Shown here piece by piece: positions 10,229 to 22,600 of a stretch of 64,000 nt of DNA. The notes beneath the pieces were generated by a model that worked only from the letters and a program-made list of their open reading frames with translations, ran no database searches and was not told the origin of the DNA. Position numbers and translations under genes: made by a program. The number at the start of each line of letters is the position of its first letter. Positions within the stretch are counted from its first letter, which is position 1. Source of the DNA: Hyparrhenia diplandra (Eukaryota; Streptophyta; Magnoliopsida; Poales; Poaceae); contig JADLZK010009295.1 in NCBI GenBank assembly GCA_015847255.1, forward strand, positions 333,094 through 397,093. The letters are read 5' to 3'.

Positions 10229-10549
10229 CTGAAATGACCTAAGGAACAAAACTGCAGCTAACTTATTTTTGTTTGTAACAGTAGAGCTCATATTTTCTAG
10301 ATCTTGCTGTTAAAATAAACAATGGTGCATCGGCGGCAGATCAGGGTTTTTTTTTTTTTTTTATGCACGAGAATCTAGATATTCATCTTTAAGCTGCTTA
10401 CTGTTTTAGGTGTACGAAGGAGGCATTAATCCAAAGCGTTCGCAAAAAAATACAACAATGAGCTAATACCATTGTTATGTTCCTATGACAATAATTGAAT
10501 GGAGAGAAATTATACTGAATAGTTGTCCTTAGGTCAATGTATGCAGAAC

Positions 10550-10563
10550 AAAAGGCTACTGAT
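10550..10563. repeat. Target site duplication of the LINE, left copy
   Basis: AAAAGGCTACTGAT here is repeated exactly at 23185-23198, directly after the 3' end of the LINE. The two copies define the original insertion site and show that 10549 and 23199 were once adjacent. Confidence 0.85.
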
Positions 10564-10569
10564 AAGATG

Positions 10570-13500
10570 AGCGAACCCCGAGAGCCCCTCGCAGAGGACC
10601 CCGCGCCGGCGCCGCCATCGCCGTGGCGTGCCACCTTAGCCCCCGGCGACGACGGGCGCCGCAGCCGCCGTCGCCCACCTCACCGGCCCCCCCCCCCCCC
10701 ACCCCGCCGGGCGTCCCTCCCCTCCCCTCCCAAGCCCCTCACCCAAAGGAAGGTGCTTGCGCTACATCATGCGACGCCGGCGCTCTAAGCTTGAAGGTGC
10801 CTTGCCCCCGAGCCGGCCGAGAGGCGTCATCGCCCCGCGCCGTCCACCCCGCCCCCGCACCGGGTATCACGTTCCAGGAGACTCTCCTCCACAACTTCTC
10901 TTGCACCGCTCCTCCTCTTTTCCTTGGTGCGGCCGTCCCTCAGCGGGGGTTGTTACGGATCACTGCTGTTCCACCTCTAGTACCCACTAATCGGATTGTG
11001 AGTAACGCTACCGTCGTTTCACCTCACGGTGCCGCCGGCGTTTTCTCCGTGCGTTTGAGGTTGTTCACGGTGTTTTTCTCGCCGGTAGCCCCGGTTTGAT
11101 CGCTAACTTCATCCGGTCTCCAACGGTCCATCCGTTGCATGGGTTCGAGCTCCGGCTCCACCCGTCAATGGAGGCCGCTCTAACCGCGCTTCCTAAGGTA
11201 GCGGGCCCCACGCCTTTACTCCCCATGCCTCCCCAACTACCAGAAGTACCCGACGGTTCAATTGTCCCCCTTCTCAGTGGCGGTCGGGCGCTTCCGCCCC
11301 ACCAAATCTCCTCCGGGCTGCGGCTCATGTATCTCCCCGACGCCGTGCTCCCGACACTCCCTCTCCTCCCCCTGCTCCCCACTCCCAGCATGCTGTCGGC
11401 TAGGGGCAGAAACGCCGACGTGACGCGAACGGCCCTCTCAAGCCCAACACCCCTTCATGGCAAAGGGCATGTCCTGTCGGGACATTACTCTCACCGGTGT
11501 GAGAGGTGTTAAAGCCCCAGCCCCGCCTAAACCCTTCCTCCCTCCTCCCGTTGCTGCTTTTCGCGCCTGACCACCACGCATTGTCGCTGCCGCGACCGTC
11601 ATCAATGCTTTGTCGTTGCGGCGCCTCCGACCACATGGAGCGACGGTGCAAGTCCTCCCGCCACCCCACCCCTCACCCCCACGCTCGCCCGCCCGTCATC
11701 CCGTGGGTGCGGTCCGCTCCATCCCTTCCACCTTGCGGCTCGGTCTCCCCACGCCTCCGGCTCCGAGCCTCTACCTCCCACCCCTCCCACCCCCGTCGGC
11801 CACATAGCCTCCTCCAAAGACCCCCTCAGCCCCTATTACCCCGCCACACCCACCGATCGCTTTTGGTGGTCGCCGGCGCCGCCATCTCTCCGGGCGGGGG
11901 TCGCCCCTCCGTCGCTTCGCCCCACTGCGGCGACCTCCGAGCCTCCGGAGGTTCACCGCCGGACTCCCCTACCCATCCGAAGACTTGTCCCTTTTGGGCA
12001 CGTCGAGGGGGGAGACCGCTCCCGCCCATCGCGCCTCCCCGGTGACCGCGCCCACCCGGGGGGCATGAACGACATCGACGAGGCTGCCCCCCCACCTCCC
12101 CCCCCCCAGTTGTTGGTCACCGCGCACGGTGCCTCCCGGCCCGACGCACGAGGAGGAGGTGGACTCGGATGGCTCTCCATTTAGGGAAGGTTAGCCGGCC
12201 TCGGCGACGGGGGATCTTGTCCGTCGGCATTCCCGTGGTCCGGATGCCCACGAGGGGACATGGAGCTGGCCGGCCTAGTGGCCTATGTGTTTCTCAATGA
12301 GGATGCCCCCACGGTCAGCCCTGCGCCTTTCATCCATTTCGGCGATCTTCTCGGTGGCCGGTGGGTACACTACAAGATGTACTCGTCCTCGAGGGGGGCA
12401 CGCACTCCTGAAGTTTGATTCTAGGGAGGACCGGGATACCATTGTGGACCTCCGCCCCATCGTTCATGGTGGTGGGAGAGTGGCAATGGAGCGAGTTGAG
12501 GATGCTCGCTACCGCTTCGCATCCACCTCCCTTGGCTTGCGGCGGTCTCCTCGACAGACTTCCCCCCCGAGCATCTCAATGCATTGGGGATCAAGGGCGT
12601 TCGCCAAACTCGGTCCGGTGGTTGAGATCGACCGGACAACCCTGGGGGATCCAGCCCGTGGTGTGGATCCGGACTTCTCTGCATCCGCGTGGTCATTGCC
12701 GTGGAGATGGAGTCTCCGTCCTCGGGACGGCGTCTACCTAGGGAACTCCACCGCCTCCGCGGTGGCTCTCGCCTCCCCCTTCACGGTGGAAACCCTCCAC
12801 ATTTAGAGGTGGGAGGAGCAGCACGCGGCGCCCGCGCCCCTTTCCCCCTGCTCCTCTCGCCACCGAACGGTGGCCAATCCCCGGGCGGCTCTAAAGATGG
12901 CTCGGCCCATCCCGGCCTTCCTCCACCGGGGGCCCGGGCCGGCCCGTGGCTGGCTGGCTCCCGCTAGGCCTGGGCCGCCTAACGTCTTCCGCTTTCGAGG
13001 TGTGGCGCTCGCTCTGCTCCAGCCACCCCGCACTTTCCCACTTGCCCCTCTCCCGCACCTCCCCCTCGTCATTGCGCTCCCCACCACTGCCGCCGATGTG
13101 ACGCCTTCCGTGGATCACCTGCTAGCCCTCCCGTGGCACCCTAACGCTGCGGATCACACTCACCCTCCTCCACCTCCCTCACCCGACATTGCTCCATTCC
13201 CGCCACCACCACCTCCCTTGCCCGCTGTGCCTCCCTCGCCTAACCCGCCTCTAGGCCCAAGTGCTCGAGTGTGCGCCTCGCTGAGAAGGAGAAGGAGAGC
13301 TTTGTTCCGATCGTGACCATAGCCATGTAGCACAAGGCGGTGAGGGAGAGCCTGGCGTCATGCTCGGAGGCCCTCCTCCAGCGGGTGTGAAGGGGAGGAG
13401 GCTCCTAAAGAGGAAGACCGTGCTGGGCGCCCTCGACCTGAGCTGCCTTGCCAAGGCAGCTGGTCTTTCCTCGCACCACCACCCATGCGGTTTACCCCGA

Positions 13501-13600
13501 TGCGTGACCCAGTGCACCCATGAAGATCCGGCGCCATGCCGCCCAGCGCCGCGTGTGGCACGGTCACCCCTGAAGCACTCCTGTTCTCCATCTTAGGTCG
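10570..13600 (+). pseudogene. LINE ORF1 remnant (zinc knuckle and DUF4283-like region)
   Basis: ORF1 proteins of grass LINEs bind RNA. Here a knuckle-like C-G-ASDHMERRC lies at about 11611-11650, with one cysteine spacing disturbed by two extra bases. It is followed by a proline-rich linker and then a DUF4283-like segment at about 12290-12790, with phrases such as HALLKFDSREDRDTIVD and, in another frame, LNALGIKGVRQTRS. The C-terminal end at about 13585-13640 reads GRGSLALNGVRDKAPAARVV, which resembles the usual ORF1 tail. At least five frame changes and several stops break it. The long proline-rich frames (10537-13316) are low-complexity GC-rich reads and are unlikely to be separate genes. 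Confidence 0.55.
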
Positions 13601-13796
13601 AGGTAGCTTAGCGCTTAATGGCGTGCGGGACAAGGCCCCGGCCGCTCGTGTTGTCCCACGAGCTAGCAGCTGTCTCTGTGATGTTCGGTTTGTTTCAGTT
13701 AGTTTGTATTGCGTGTTGTACCCGGTCGTTGTGTTTTGTTTTGCCTCGCCCTGCCTTATTGCAGGCCGGCCTGTTGTTCTCGTGTTTTCATGAATC

Positions 13797-13940
13797 AAAA
13801 GCGCTTCGAGTTCATTGTTCTATCCTGGAATGTCCGTGGCTTGGGAGATTCAGATAAATGCGATCTCGTTCGTAACTCGGTAGTCGCTGTTAACCCGTGT
13901 GGGCTCGCCTCCAGGTGAGACTAAGCCGCCGGTCCCGGAT
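13797..13940 (+). pseudogene. LINE ORF2 start: endonuclease (EEP) N-terminus, cut by gypsy insertion
   Basis: The frame gives FIVLSWNVRGLGDSDKCDLV, the canonical first strand of an apurinic-like endonuclease/exonuclease/phosphatase domain (the asparagine of SWNVRG helps bind metal). It runs to the codons ETKPPVPD (glutamate of the QETK metal motif) where the gypsy element starts. Residues after the insertion (19619 onward) continue the domain in the same frame if one copy of the short target duplication is counted once. A one-base frame change lies between the two blocks, near 13910. Confidence 0.8.
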
Positions 13941-14228
13941 TGTTAGCAACGAAAGGCTCCCAGGCCGTGGCCGATCTCCAATCGTGAGCAGGCCGCGACG
14001 TCCAGGCCCAAGAGGGTTGGCAAGCCCAACATGAAGACTTCTGGCCCAGAGTGGATTAATGAGTAGAGAGTATAAAGAGAGAATGAGAGAAAGAGAGAGA
14101 CAGGCAGAATTGTATGAACTCATTTACAATTTAATTCATCGTAGTTCCTCCTCCTCTCCCATTCTTCCCCTTCTCCACGCCAACATTTCCCCTCTCTGCT
14201 TCCGATCGGCGGCGCTTTGTCGCTAACA
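13941..14228 (+). repeat. 5' LTR of the Reina-type element
   Basis: The LTR starts TGTTAGCAAC and ends CGCTAACA. It contains a TATA-like TATAAAG at 14071-14077, which would drive transcription. It is very similar to 19329-19618; most differences are single-base indels and substitutions in the GC-rich first 100 bases. Confidence 0.9.
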
Positions 14229-14230
14229 AT

Positions 14231-14243
14231 TGGTACCAGAGCC
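14231..14243 (+). other. Primer binding site (initiator Met tRNA)
   Basis: TGGTACCAGAGCC lies two bases after the 5' LTR. It matches the common plant primer site TGGTATCAGAGC, complementary to the 3' end of tRNA-iMet, except for one base. Confidence 0.88.
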
Positions 14244-14311
14244 AGTCCGATCTGGACTCCCGTCCCCTTCCCACCACCACTACACCCGGTTCCAGCGCTC
14301 TCACGGAGCCA

Positions 14312-16040
14312 TGGAGCCGACCGGCTTGTCACGACGAAACCGGCCTCGGCACAAAGATCGATGAGCAGGAGGCCAACCTCGGCCGCCGCTTCGACGGGTT
14401 GGAGCACACCTTCCACGGCAGCCGCAGCACCGCCGTCACGCCGCCGTCGCCGGCCGAGAGGCGACGCGACGCGCCACCGACTCCCTCTCGCCGCCGCGCC
14501 GCGGATTTGGAGGTCGCCCGCCGATCCTCAATTGCGCCGCCGAGACGCGCTGGCCTCGCTGAGTCGCCCTACACCGACCGCGACGCCGAGTTCTCCGCGC
14601 GGCATCTCCGAGCCGAGGCGCTTCGCACGGCTCATATCGCCGAGCGGGACGAGCGCGTCCATGATCTGGAGGCGTCCGAGCGCGTCCATGATCTGGAGGC
14701 GTCCATGCAGCAGTTCATGGCGTGGCAACCAACGGTGACAGGCATGGTCGACAACGTTCACCTCAAGGTGGTGCCTCGAGTGAGTCATGCCCCGAGGTGT
14801 TCGCCGAAATGCCTCCATGCCCCACCAAGCCGCCGCTTCATTCCGCGCCGTCCCGCCCATCCATTGGATTCGGCGAACCGCCCGTGTTTGGGCCCCACGC
14901 CGCACGAATACGAGGATTCGGATCCGTGTCGTTCACGACTGGATCCCGGGCCCCGGCAATGGTATGTCACATGAACCCCTCGTGTTTCTCGTTGATCCAT
15001 CGAGTGTTCATTCATAGGAGGTCCAGCCCAATGTGAATCCTATCCCATCTAGTTTCCAATACCAAACCCGCCCACTGACAATTTCCGCCAAACACCCATA
15101 CTTCCACCACGCTATCCCCCGCCCAAACCTCGAACAACACCACTCCACCAATTTCCCAGGTCGCCTGCCCAAATTGCCGTTTCCAAAGTTCGATGGTGAT
15201 AACCCACGTAGATGGAAATCTCTCTGTGAAAAGTACTTTCGTACCTATGATGTCCATGCCTCTATGTGGGTGAGTTTGGTAGAGCATTACATGGAAGGAC
15301 CTCGCCGCTTGTTGGTACCGGTCATTGTCTTATCGCCTACCCACTGCGACTTGGGAAACGTTCGTCAATGGTCGTCACGATCGCCGATCGTGATCAGCAT
15401 GAGTCCCTCGCGCAGACAGCTCTTCAACATTCGCCAAACCACCACTGTCGCTGCCTATGTTGCATCATTTTCCCAATTAGTGGACCAGCTCAAAGCTTAT
15501 TCCCCCAATGCAGACCCACTGTTCTACACCACTAGGTTCATTGATGGGTTATGTTATGACATTAAGGCAATTGTTGTCATGCACCATCCACCAAATCTCG
15601 GATCTTTGCTTGCCGTCTTGCCTTGTTACAGGAAGAGGTGGCCGCCAAAGAACCATTCAAGCCACATCGCAATGGTGATTGGTCTTCTTCCGTAGTACCC
15701 GGTGGCTCGCCCCAATTGCCTCTCTGCCGCCTCCTATGAAGCCGACAAGCCTCAAGGTGCTGCGATTTGCTCGATGGCGACTCCCTCTTGCCTCACAAGA
15801 TAGCTCCATGAAAGCCCTCAAAGCTTATCGTCGCGCCCAGGGGCTCTGCTTCAAATGTGCAGGGAAGTGGACTCGGGAACATCGCTGTCCTCCCGAAATC
15901 TTACTGGTTGTTGAAGCTCTGTGGTCTGAGTACCAGGATGATGATGATGAGGTAATTCCTGAAGAGCCTAACCCTGAACCCACTGAGGCAGCTTATCTCA
16001 TGACTCTGTCTAAGGCAAAGATCGCAAGGATCGGCTAAGG
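14312..16040 (+). pseudogene. Gag remnant of the Reina-type element
   Basis: Gag forms the virus-like particle. The conserved core LPKLPFPKFDGDNPRRWKS begins at about 15165, is followed by CEKYFRTYDV, and matches gag proteins of this gypsy group. A zinc knuckle at about 15845-15890 reads GLCFKCAGKWTREHRC (CX2CX4-type with H and C spacing). The N-terminal third (14312-14760) is arginine/alanine-rich with a 24-bp direct duplication coding ERVHDLEAS twice. Frame changes near 14760, 15320, 15650 and 16040 break the protein. Confidence 0.75.
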
Positions 16041-19000
16041 CTCGTGCTATTCGGTTCCACAACCATGCTACAAGGGCAGCACATCTACGTATTGATTGAT
16101 TCGGGAGTACGGCTTCCTTCCCGAGCACACGCGAATGGCGGATAAATTATCGATGTTCAGGTTGTTAGCCATTCCTTCCAAGGTGCGGTGGTTTGGAGGT
16201 ACATTGTTGTCCGATCTGGTATTACGCAAAATGTCCAATGGTGGATTGGTCAAGGTCTTTTTTTTCATCGACTTCAAGGTTTTACCTCTCACCTCCTATG
16301 ATGCTATTGTTGGTATGGATTGGCTTGAGTTGTACAGTCCTATGTGTGTTCATTGGGAGCACAAATGGCTCGCATTCCTTACCAAGGCCAGATGGTGCTG
16401 CTAGAAGGTGTTCAGTCTGTGCCACCTACTCAGATTTTACTGCAAGTGTGTGCTATTGATTCTCAGCCTGCAGTCAGTGATCTGCCCTTACTTCCAGCTG
16501 AAGTGTCTTCTCTGTTACAGCAGTTTGCACAACTCTTTGAGCCTCCAACATCTCTACCACCATCAAGAGCCTGTAATCACGGGATTCCATTAATTCTGGA
16601 GCTAACCCGGTCTTTACCGGGCCCTCTGGTACCCTCCGGGACTGAAAGATGAAATTGAGAGACAAGTTACCGATATGATGTCACAAGGGTTGATTCAGCC
16701 AAGTGCAAGTCAGTTCAACTCTCCTGTGCTTTTGGTCAAGAAAAAGGATGGTTCCTATCGTTTTTGTGTGGATTTCAGACAACTAAATGCAATCACTGCA
16801 AAGTCTAAATTCCCAGTAACTGTAGTGGAGCAATTGATGGATGAGTTAACTCATGCAAGCTGGTTTTCTACCTTGGACCTCGGGGCTGGTTTTCATCGAA
16901 TCTACTCCACCCCGGTGAAGAGCATAAGACGGCATTTCAAACTCACTTGGGGCAATATGAGTTTCGAGTCATGGCGTTTGGGCTCACGGGGAGCACTGCA
17001 CGCGTTTCAAGGCGCTATGAATGTCACTCTTGCACCTGGATTGAGGAAGTTTGTGGTTGTCTTCTTCGATGACATTTTGGTATACAATGAGAACATATGA
17101 GGAGCATGTGACTCACTTGGAGGTCGTGTTTGATGGCTTTTTGGCGATGGTCTGGAAAATCAAGCAGTCCAAATGTAAGTTTGCCCAAAGATCCGTGGGC
17201 CTATCACGGGACATGTAATCGTGAGGCGGGCATTGCAAATGCACTCGGCAAAATTGAGGCGGTTCAAAAATGGCCAATACCCACTTGTTAAGGAGCTGCG
17301 GGGATTTCTAGGCTTAGCCGGTTATTACCGCAAATTTATACGCCATTTTGGCATCATAGCAAAGCCCCTGACCGAGCTGTTAAAGAAGGATACCTTGTTC
17401 ATCTGGACTCCACTGCATCAGTCCTCCTTCTTGGCACTCAAATCAGCTTTGGCTTTGGCGCAGGTTACGGCTCTCGCGCATTTCTCACCGCCATTTCGGT
17501 GGAAACCGATGCCTCGGGACGGGGAATTGGAGCCGTGTTATCTCGAAGGGACACCCCTTGGCCTTCTTGAGTAAACCATTGAGTCCAAGGAATTTGGGAG
17601 CCAAAAGATACGAAAAGGAGTATTTAGCCATCATCATGGCGGTGGAACACCGGCGCCACTACTTTCTTTGCATAATGAGTTCATTATTCAGACCGATCAT
17701 AGAAGTCCGATTCATCTCAATCGAACAACGATTGAATACTCCTCTACAGAAAAGGCCTTCACCAAGTTGCTCGCCCTCGCTATCGATTCACTACCGTCGT
17801 GGAGTTTGAAAATGGGGGCTACCGACGCTCTTTCTAGGCGTCATCATCCCGAGGAAAAGTTGTTGGGCTGGTCGGCACCCAAAGACATGAGTGGATCTTT
17901 GGACTTACGTATGGTACTCGGCAGATCCTGAAGCTGCAGCCAAGCTTGCTCAGTTAGCTCTCCAGACTCAGCCAACAGCACCGTATTCCCTCCGCAATGG
18001 AGTGATCATGTATAAGGAGCGTATTTGGTCGGGAACAAACTCTGAATTGCGAAGCGTATTATCTCGGCCTTACATGACAGTCTGTCGGGGGGCACTCAGG
18101 AGCTCCAGTCACCCTACAGAGAGTCAAGCAACTCTTCTTTTGGCCAGCCATGCGTAAGGATATCCTTTCATATGTGCAAGCTTGTTCTATCGTGCTCAAG
18201 CCAAACCCGACCGTGCAAAGTACCCAAGTCCGTTGGAGCCCTTGCCCGTTCCAAAATCTTCTTGGGAAGTATTGACGATGAATTTCGTCGAGGGCCTTCC
18301 ACCGTCAGGTTCAGCTAACGCTATTATCGTGGTCGTGGATGCATTTTCCAAGTTTGCACACTTTATTCCACTCCGTCATCCTTACTTCTTGGAGACGGTT
18401 GCTCAATTGTTCTTTGATACCGTCTATCGCCTACATGGGTTGCCCTTTGTCCATCATCGATCGGCGGGGATCCAGTCTTCACAAGCAATTTTTGGTCAAC
18501 TCTGTTTGCCTTGGTTGGATTGAATCTGAGGATGAGTTCATCACATCATGCAAAGTCCGACGGCCGACCGAACGGGTTAATCAATGCCCGGAAACGTTTC
18601 TCCTTGTTTTGTTCATGCTTGCCCTCGCAGATGGTCCAAATGGTTGACTCGCGGCGGAGTTCCGTACAACTCTAGTTCTCATTCTCGCTCTCGGTCACTC
18701 ACCCTTCGAGGTATTGTATGGGGTGCCCCCTCGCCATTTGGGATTGGACCTTTCATACATTATCGATGTTCCAAAGATTGGTCGATTGGTCGCATGAGCG
18801 AGAGATGATGCAACTTGATTGATTCAACAACACTTCCGAGGGCTAAGCAGCGCATGAAGCGCCGACGGCAGATAAGAACCAAGATCAACGCAGCTTCGAA
18901 CCTGGTGACATGGTATTTCTTAAGCTGCGGCCGTACATTGAGTTCGGTGGCCGTTCATCCAAAGAAGAAGCTATCATTCAAGTTCTTTGGGCCATTCGGG

Positions 19001-19310
19001 TCTTGGCTCGCATTGGTGCTGCGGCGCGTCACCGGAGTTCTTTGCCATCATCGGCGCATCCACCCGGTCTTCCATGTATCATAGCTGAAGAAGTCGGTGG
19101 CCCCATCGGTGCTTTGTTGCTCGATCTTCCCGACGAGTTCGTTCGGTTTGGTGCCCGTGAAAATCTTCCAGCGCCGGCCGGATCGAAGGTCACAACCCGG
19201 TGGAACAAGTGCTGGTGCGTTGGTCGCATTCCCCTCCGTCCTTGTCCACCCGGGAGCCGGGCCGGCGGTCGTCGTCGTTTCCTGCGTCTTGCGGCGTGGG
19301 GACACGCCGC
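16041..19310 (+). pseudogene. Pol remnant of the Reina-type element: PR, RT, RNase H, IN, chromodomain
   Basis: A protease with the active-site triplet region VLIDSG lies near 16090. Reverse transcriptase follows at about 16660-17180, containing GLIQPSASQFNSPVLLVKKK, FCVDFRQLNAITAKSKFP and the catalytic VFFDDILVY near 17065. The RT-RNase H connection is at 17290-17480 (LRGFLGLAGYYRKFIRHFG), and RNase H at about 17500-17830 is badly damaged. The integrase region is at 17990-18800, with a core at 18250-18420 (SWEVLTMNFVEGLP, IIVVVDAFSKFAHFIPL). The tail at 19040-19310 carries HPVFHVS and a chromodomain-like LVRW/AWGHAASQ block in alternating frames. Many frameshifts and a stop right after the DDILVY motif show that it is inactive. 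Confidence 0.8.
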
Positions 19311-19315
19311 TTCTC

Positions 19316-19328
19316 AAGAGGAGGGGAG
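19316..19328 (+). other. Polypurine tract of the Reina-type element
   Basis: AAGAGGAGGGGAG stands immediately before the 3' LTR, where the plus-strand primer is expected. Confidence 0.8.
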
Positions 19329-19618
19329 TGTTAGCAACGAAGGCTCCCCCGAAGGCCGTGTCGATCTCCAATCGTGAGTAGGCCGCCACGCCGGGCCCAA
19401 GAGGGTTGGCAAGCCCAACATGAAGACTTCCGCCCCGAGTGGATTAATGAGTAGAGAGTATAAAGAGAGAATGAGAGAAAAGAGAGAGACAAAGCGTAAT
19501 TGTATGAACTCATTTACAATTTAATTCATCGTAGTTCCTCCTCCTCTCCCATTCTTCCCCTTCTCCACGCCAACTTTTCCCCTCTCTCGCTTCCGATCGG
19601 CGTTTCTTGTTGCTAACA
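19329..19618 (+). repeat. 3' LTR of the Reina-type element
   Basis: The LTR starts TGTTAGCAAC and ends TGCTAACA, with a TATA-like TATAAAG at 19459-19465. It pairs with 13941-14228. The next bases, TGGAT, form the right half of the imperfect target duplication. Confidence 0.9.
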
Positions 19619-22600
19619 TGGATGCGATCAAGTGCTGATCTTTCTTCCCCCACCTCTAAGCCTTGGAAACAGCCGCCGATGCCGACGGTTCACAAGGAGG
19701 CATGGTCACCGCCACCGAACCCCTCGTGCTCACCGCCGGCGTCCCTTCCAAGGGGCGCTACACCTTCACCGTTCGCTTCACCTCCACTACCTCTAACTAC
19801 GCTTTCACCATCACGAACGTGTACGCCCCTGCCGACCACAGGGCCACTGACGCTTTTCTCGCAGAGCTAGCGGCGATTGTGGTGAACGACGGCATTCCTA
19901 GACTGCTTGTGGGGACTATAACTTAATTCGGTCACCGACGATAAGAACACCCCCGGCTTGAACAACTCTCTTTCTTGTCGTTTCAATGACACCATCGACT
20001 CTCTTGTTCTCCCCGGAGCTCCCTCTTCTTGACCGCGCCTACAGTTGGAGCAACAAACGCACTGTCCCACTCTTGCTCGCCTCGATCGTGATGCGATAAA
20101 CATTGCCTTCAGCGATGCTTTTCCCAACTCCTCTCTCACCTCTCGGGTTAGGATCACCTCGGATCACGTCCCTCTGATCACCACCATCCCCACCACTGTC
20201 CCCAGACCGGCCATGTTCCGGTTTGAAAATGCTTTGCTTAAGAACCCATCTTTCCTTCCTTGTGTTGCTTCGGCTTGGGAAGATGTTTCCGTTAGCTCGG
20301 TGGACACGGCGGGCGCTCTGGTGGCTCAGGGCAAGGCACTTCGGCGCGCGACACGCGTGTGGGCACGTAAGCACCGGTCCCCTCCCATTCTCTACCACAA
20401 CTGCTCGTTCATTATACTGCTGATGGATTTGTACGAGGAAGCTCGCACACTGTCCCCAGGTGAATTCAGGCTTCGTCATCTCTGCCGGGAGCGCGTTTCC
20501 CAGCTAATCAGGGAACGTGCGGCCTAGTGGAAGCAGCGCGGCAAGTGCAGGGCCTTGGCCGAGGGCGACGCCAACACTCTCTACTTCCACGCTCGGGCGC
20601 TTGGGTGCTTGAGGCACAACCGCATCCAAATGCTCAAAGTGGAGGGTGAGCAGCTGTACACTCATGAGGCGAAGGTGGCTGCGGTCACCAGGTACTACTC
20701 TCAGCTCCTGGGGAGTCAGGTGGAGGCGGTCTGGGGTTTTGATCTGGAGGAGTTGTACTCTGACAGAGCGGTGGCGGATGTAGATGCCCTCACGGCCCCG
20801 TTCTCTGAAGCGGAAACGCTGGCTGCAATCAAAGTGATGAACTCCAACAGTGCACCAGGGCCGGATGGCATTGGCCCTAGTTTCTACAAAGCAGCGTGGA
20901 GCACAGTGAGAGGGGGCATCGTGGCCTTCATGCGTGCATTCTACGAGGGGCAGGTGGAGGTCTAGAGAATCAATAGTGCCCTCATCGTCTTGATCCCCAA
21001 GTGCCCGGGGGCGTCGACCCCATCGGCTTTCCGGCCAGTGTCATTGCAAAATTGCCCGATCAAGATACTTACCAAGGTGCTCACGGCCAGATTGCAAGCC
21101 CAGGTGCAGAAACTGATCGACGTTGACCAAACGGGCTTCCTCCAGGGGCGCTCCATATCAAAGAATTTTGTATACGCTACTGAGCTTGTCCAGTGCTGCT
21201 ATCAGAGAATTTTGTATCCCGCACTGTTGTGCTCAAGTTAGACTTTGCCAAGGCTTTCAATTCGGTGGACTGGGCGGCCTTGCTGGAAGTGCTGCGTGTC
21301 AGAGATTTCCTGGATCGATGGTGTGCCTGGATGCACGAGCTCCTGCGTTCCTCCCGCTTGGCTGTGGTCGTCAACGGCTGCCCCGGTCCATGGATTACCT
21401 GTAAGCGGGGCCTCCGACAGTGCGATCCACTATCGCCCTACCTCTTCCTCCCTAGTGGCCGATGTCCTTCAAACCATGATCAAGAAGGCCGGCAGCGCTA
21501 TCCGACACCCTCTGATGGACGGCGCGTGCCCCGTTTTACAGTATGCCGACGACACATTGATTCTGCTGAGAGCATCCCCGAGGACGTCGCCCACCTCAAA
21601 GTTTTCTTGGACCAGTTTGCAGTGGCGACAGGTTTGCAAATAAACTTTCACAAGAGCACCATGGTCCCGATGAACGTGCCAGATGACGAGGTGGACAGCT
21701 TGGTCTCCATATTGCAGTGCAGAAGGGACACCTTCCCATAGACATATCTAGGGTTGCCATTGTCAAACACAAAACTCAGGTTATCCGCCTTTGCGCCGCT
21801 GATCGCGAAAGCCGACAAGTACCTGGCTGGGTGGAAAGCTTCGCTGTTGAGCTCGGCCGGCAGGGCAGTCCTGGTCAATGCAGGCTGAGTGGGCTGCCGA
21901 CATACGCCATGGGCGCTTTACTTCTCCCTGTGGGGGTGCATGAAGCCCTGGACGCCCGACGCCGCTCTTTTCTGTGGAACGACACCGACAAGGCCTCGGG
22001 GGCGCAGTGCCTGGTGGCATGGGAGAGGGTGTGCACAACGAAAGAAGACAGGGGGCCTAGATATCAAGCGGCTGGACACTCAGAACGCCTGCCTCCTCCT
22101 AAAATTGATCCACAGATTGCATCACCCGGCTGAATCATCCTGGGCGTCTTGGGTGCTACAACACATCAACCTGTCTGATCTTGAGGGGGGTGTGGAAGGG
22201 CCTCACTGGGAGGCGTTGAGGGAGCTTTTGCCGGTGTACAGAAGCATCACGAGAGTGGAGGTGGGGGACGGACGATCGTCCTCGTTCTGGCACGACCACT
22301 GGATTGGTGATCACTCACTGGCGTCCAAATTCCCCGCCCTCCTCAGTCACTTTACAGACAAGGAGGACTCGGTGTAGGAAGTGTTAGCTGCCGGCCTTCC
22401 CAATCTGTTACAACCCCGGCTCACCGCCCGTGCCACGGCAGAATTGCAAGAAGTGCTGCAGTTGATACAGGGAGTCAGCTTGGTGAACACTAGTGATGAG
22501 AGGAGCTGTGGGATGGAGAACACGGAACATAAGCTGGCCACTCGCCTGATCTACCAAGGATCTGTGCAAGGAGACCAGAAGAAACCCTTCTACGCCTTTG

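Larger units (their letters stand above)
10564..13940 (+). mobile_element. LINE (non-LTR retrotransposon), left portion
   Basis: This is the 5' part of a LINE about 6.9 kb long whose right portion lies at 19619-23184. It holds ORF1 and the first part of the ORF2 endonuclease. The element is GC-rich and bounded on the left by a 14-bp target duplication. It is interrupted at 13940 by a gypsy element, with the ORF2 reading continuing across the insertion. A long 5' region and two ORFs suggest a nearly full-length copy. Confidence 0.8.
13941..19618 (+). mobile_element. Reina-type Ty3/gypsy chromovirus with both LTRs
   Basis: This is a complete but decayed LTR retrotransposon of 5678 bp with LTRs of 288 and 290 bp, ends TGTTAGCAAC and GCTAACA, an initiator-methionine tRNA primer site and a polypurine tract. 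It is flanked by CGGAT on the left and TGGAT on the right, which is a 5-bp duplication with one mismatch. Short LTRs and a C-terminal chromodomain-like block fit the Reina clade. It sits inside the LINE endonuclease domain and therefore arrived after the LINE. Confidence 0.88.

Noticed and set aside
10537..13316. Long proline- and serine-rich frames as separate genes
   Set aside because: They lie inside the LINE between its target duplication and ORF2, overlap in several frames and have no domain; they are GC-rich reads of the ORF1 region.
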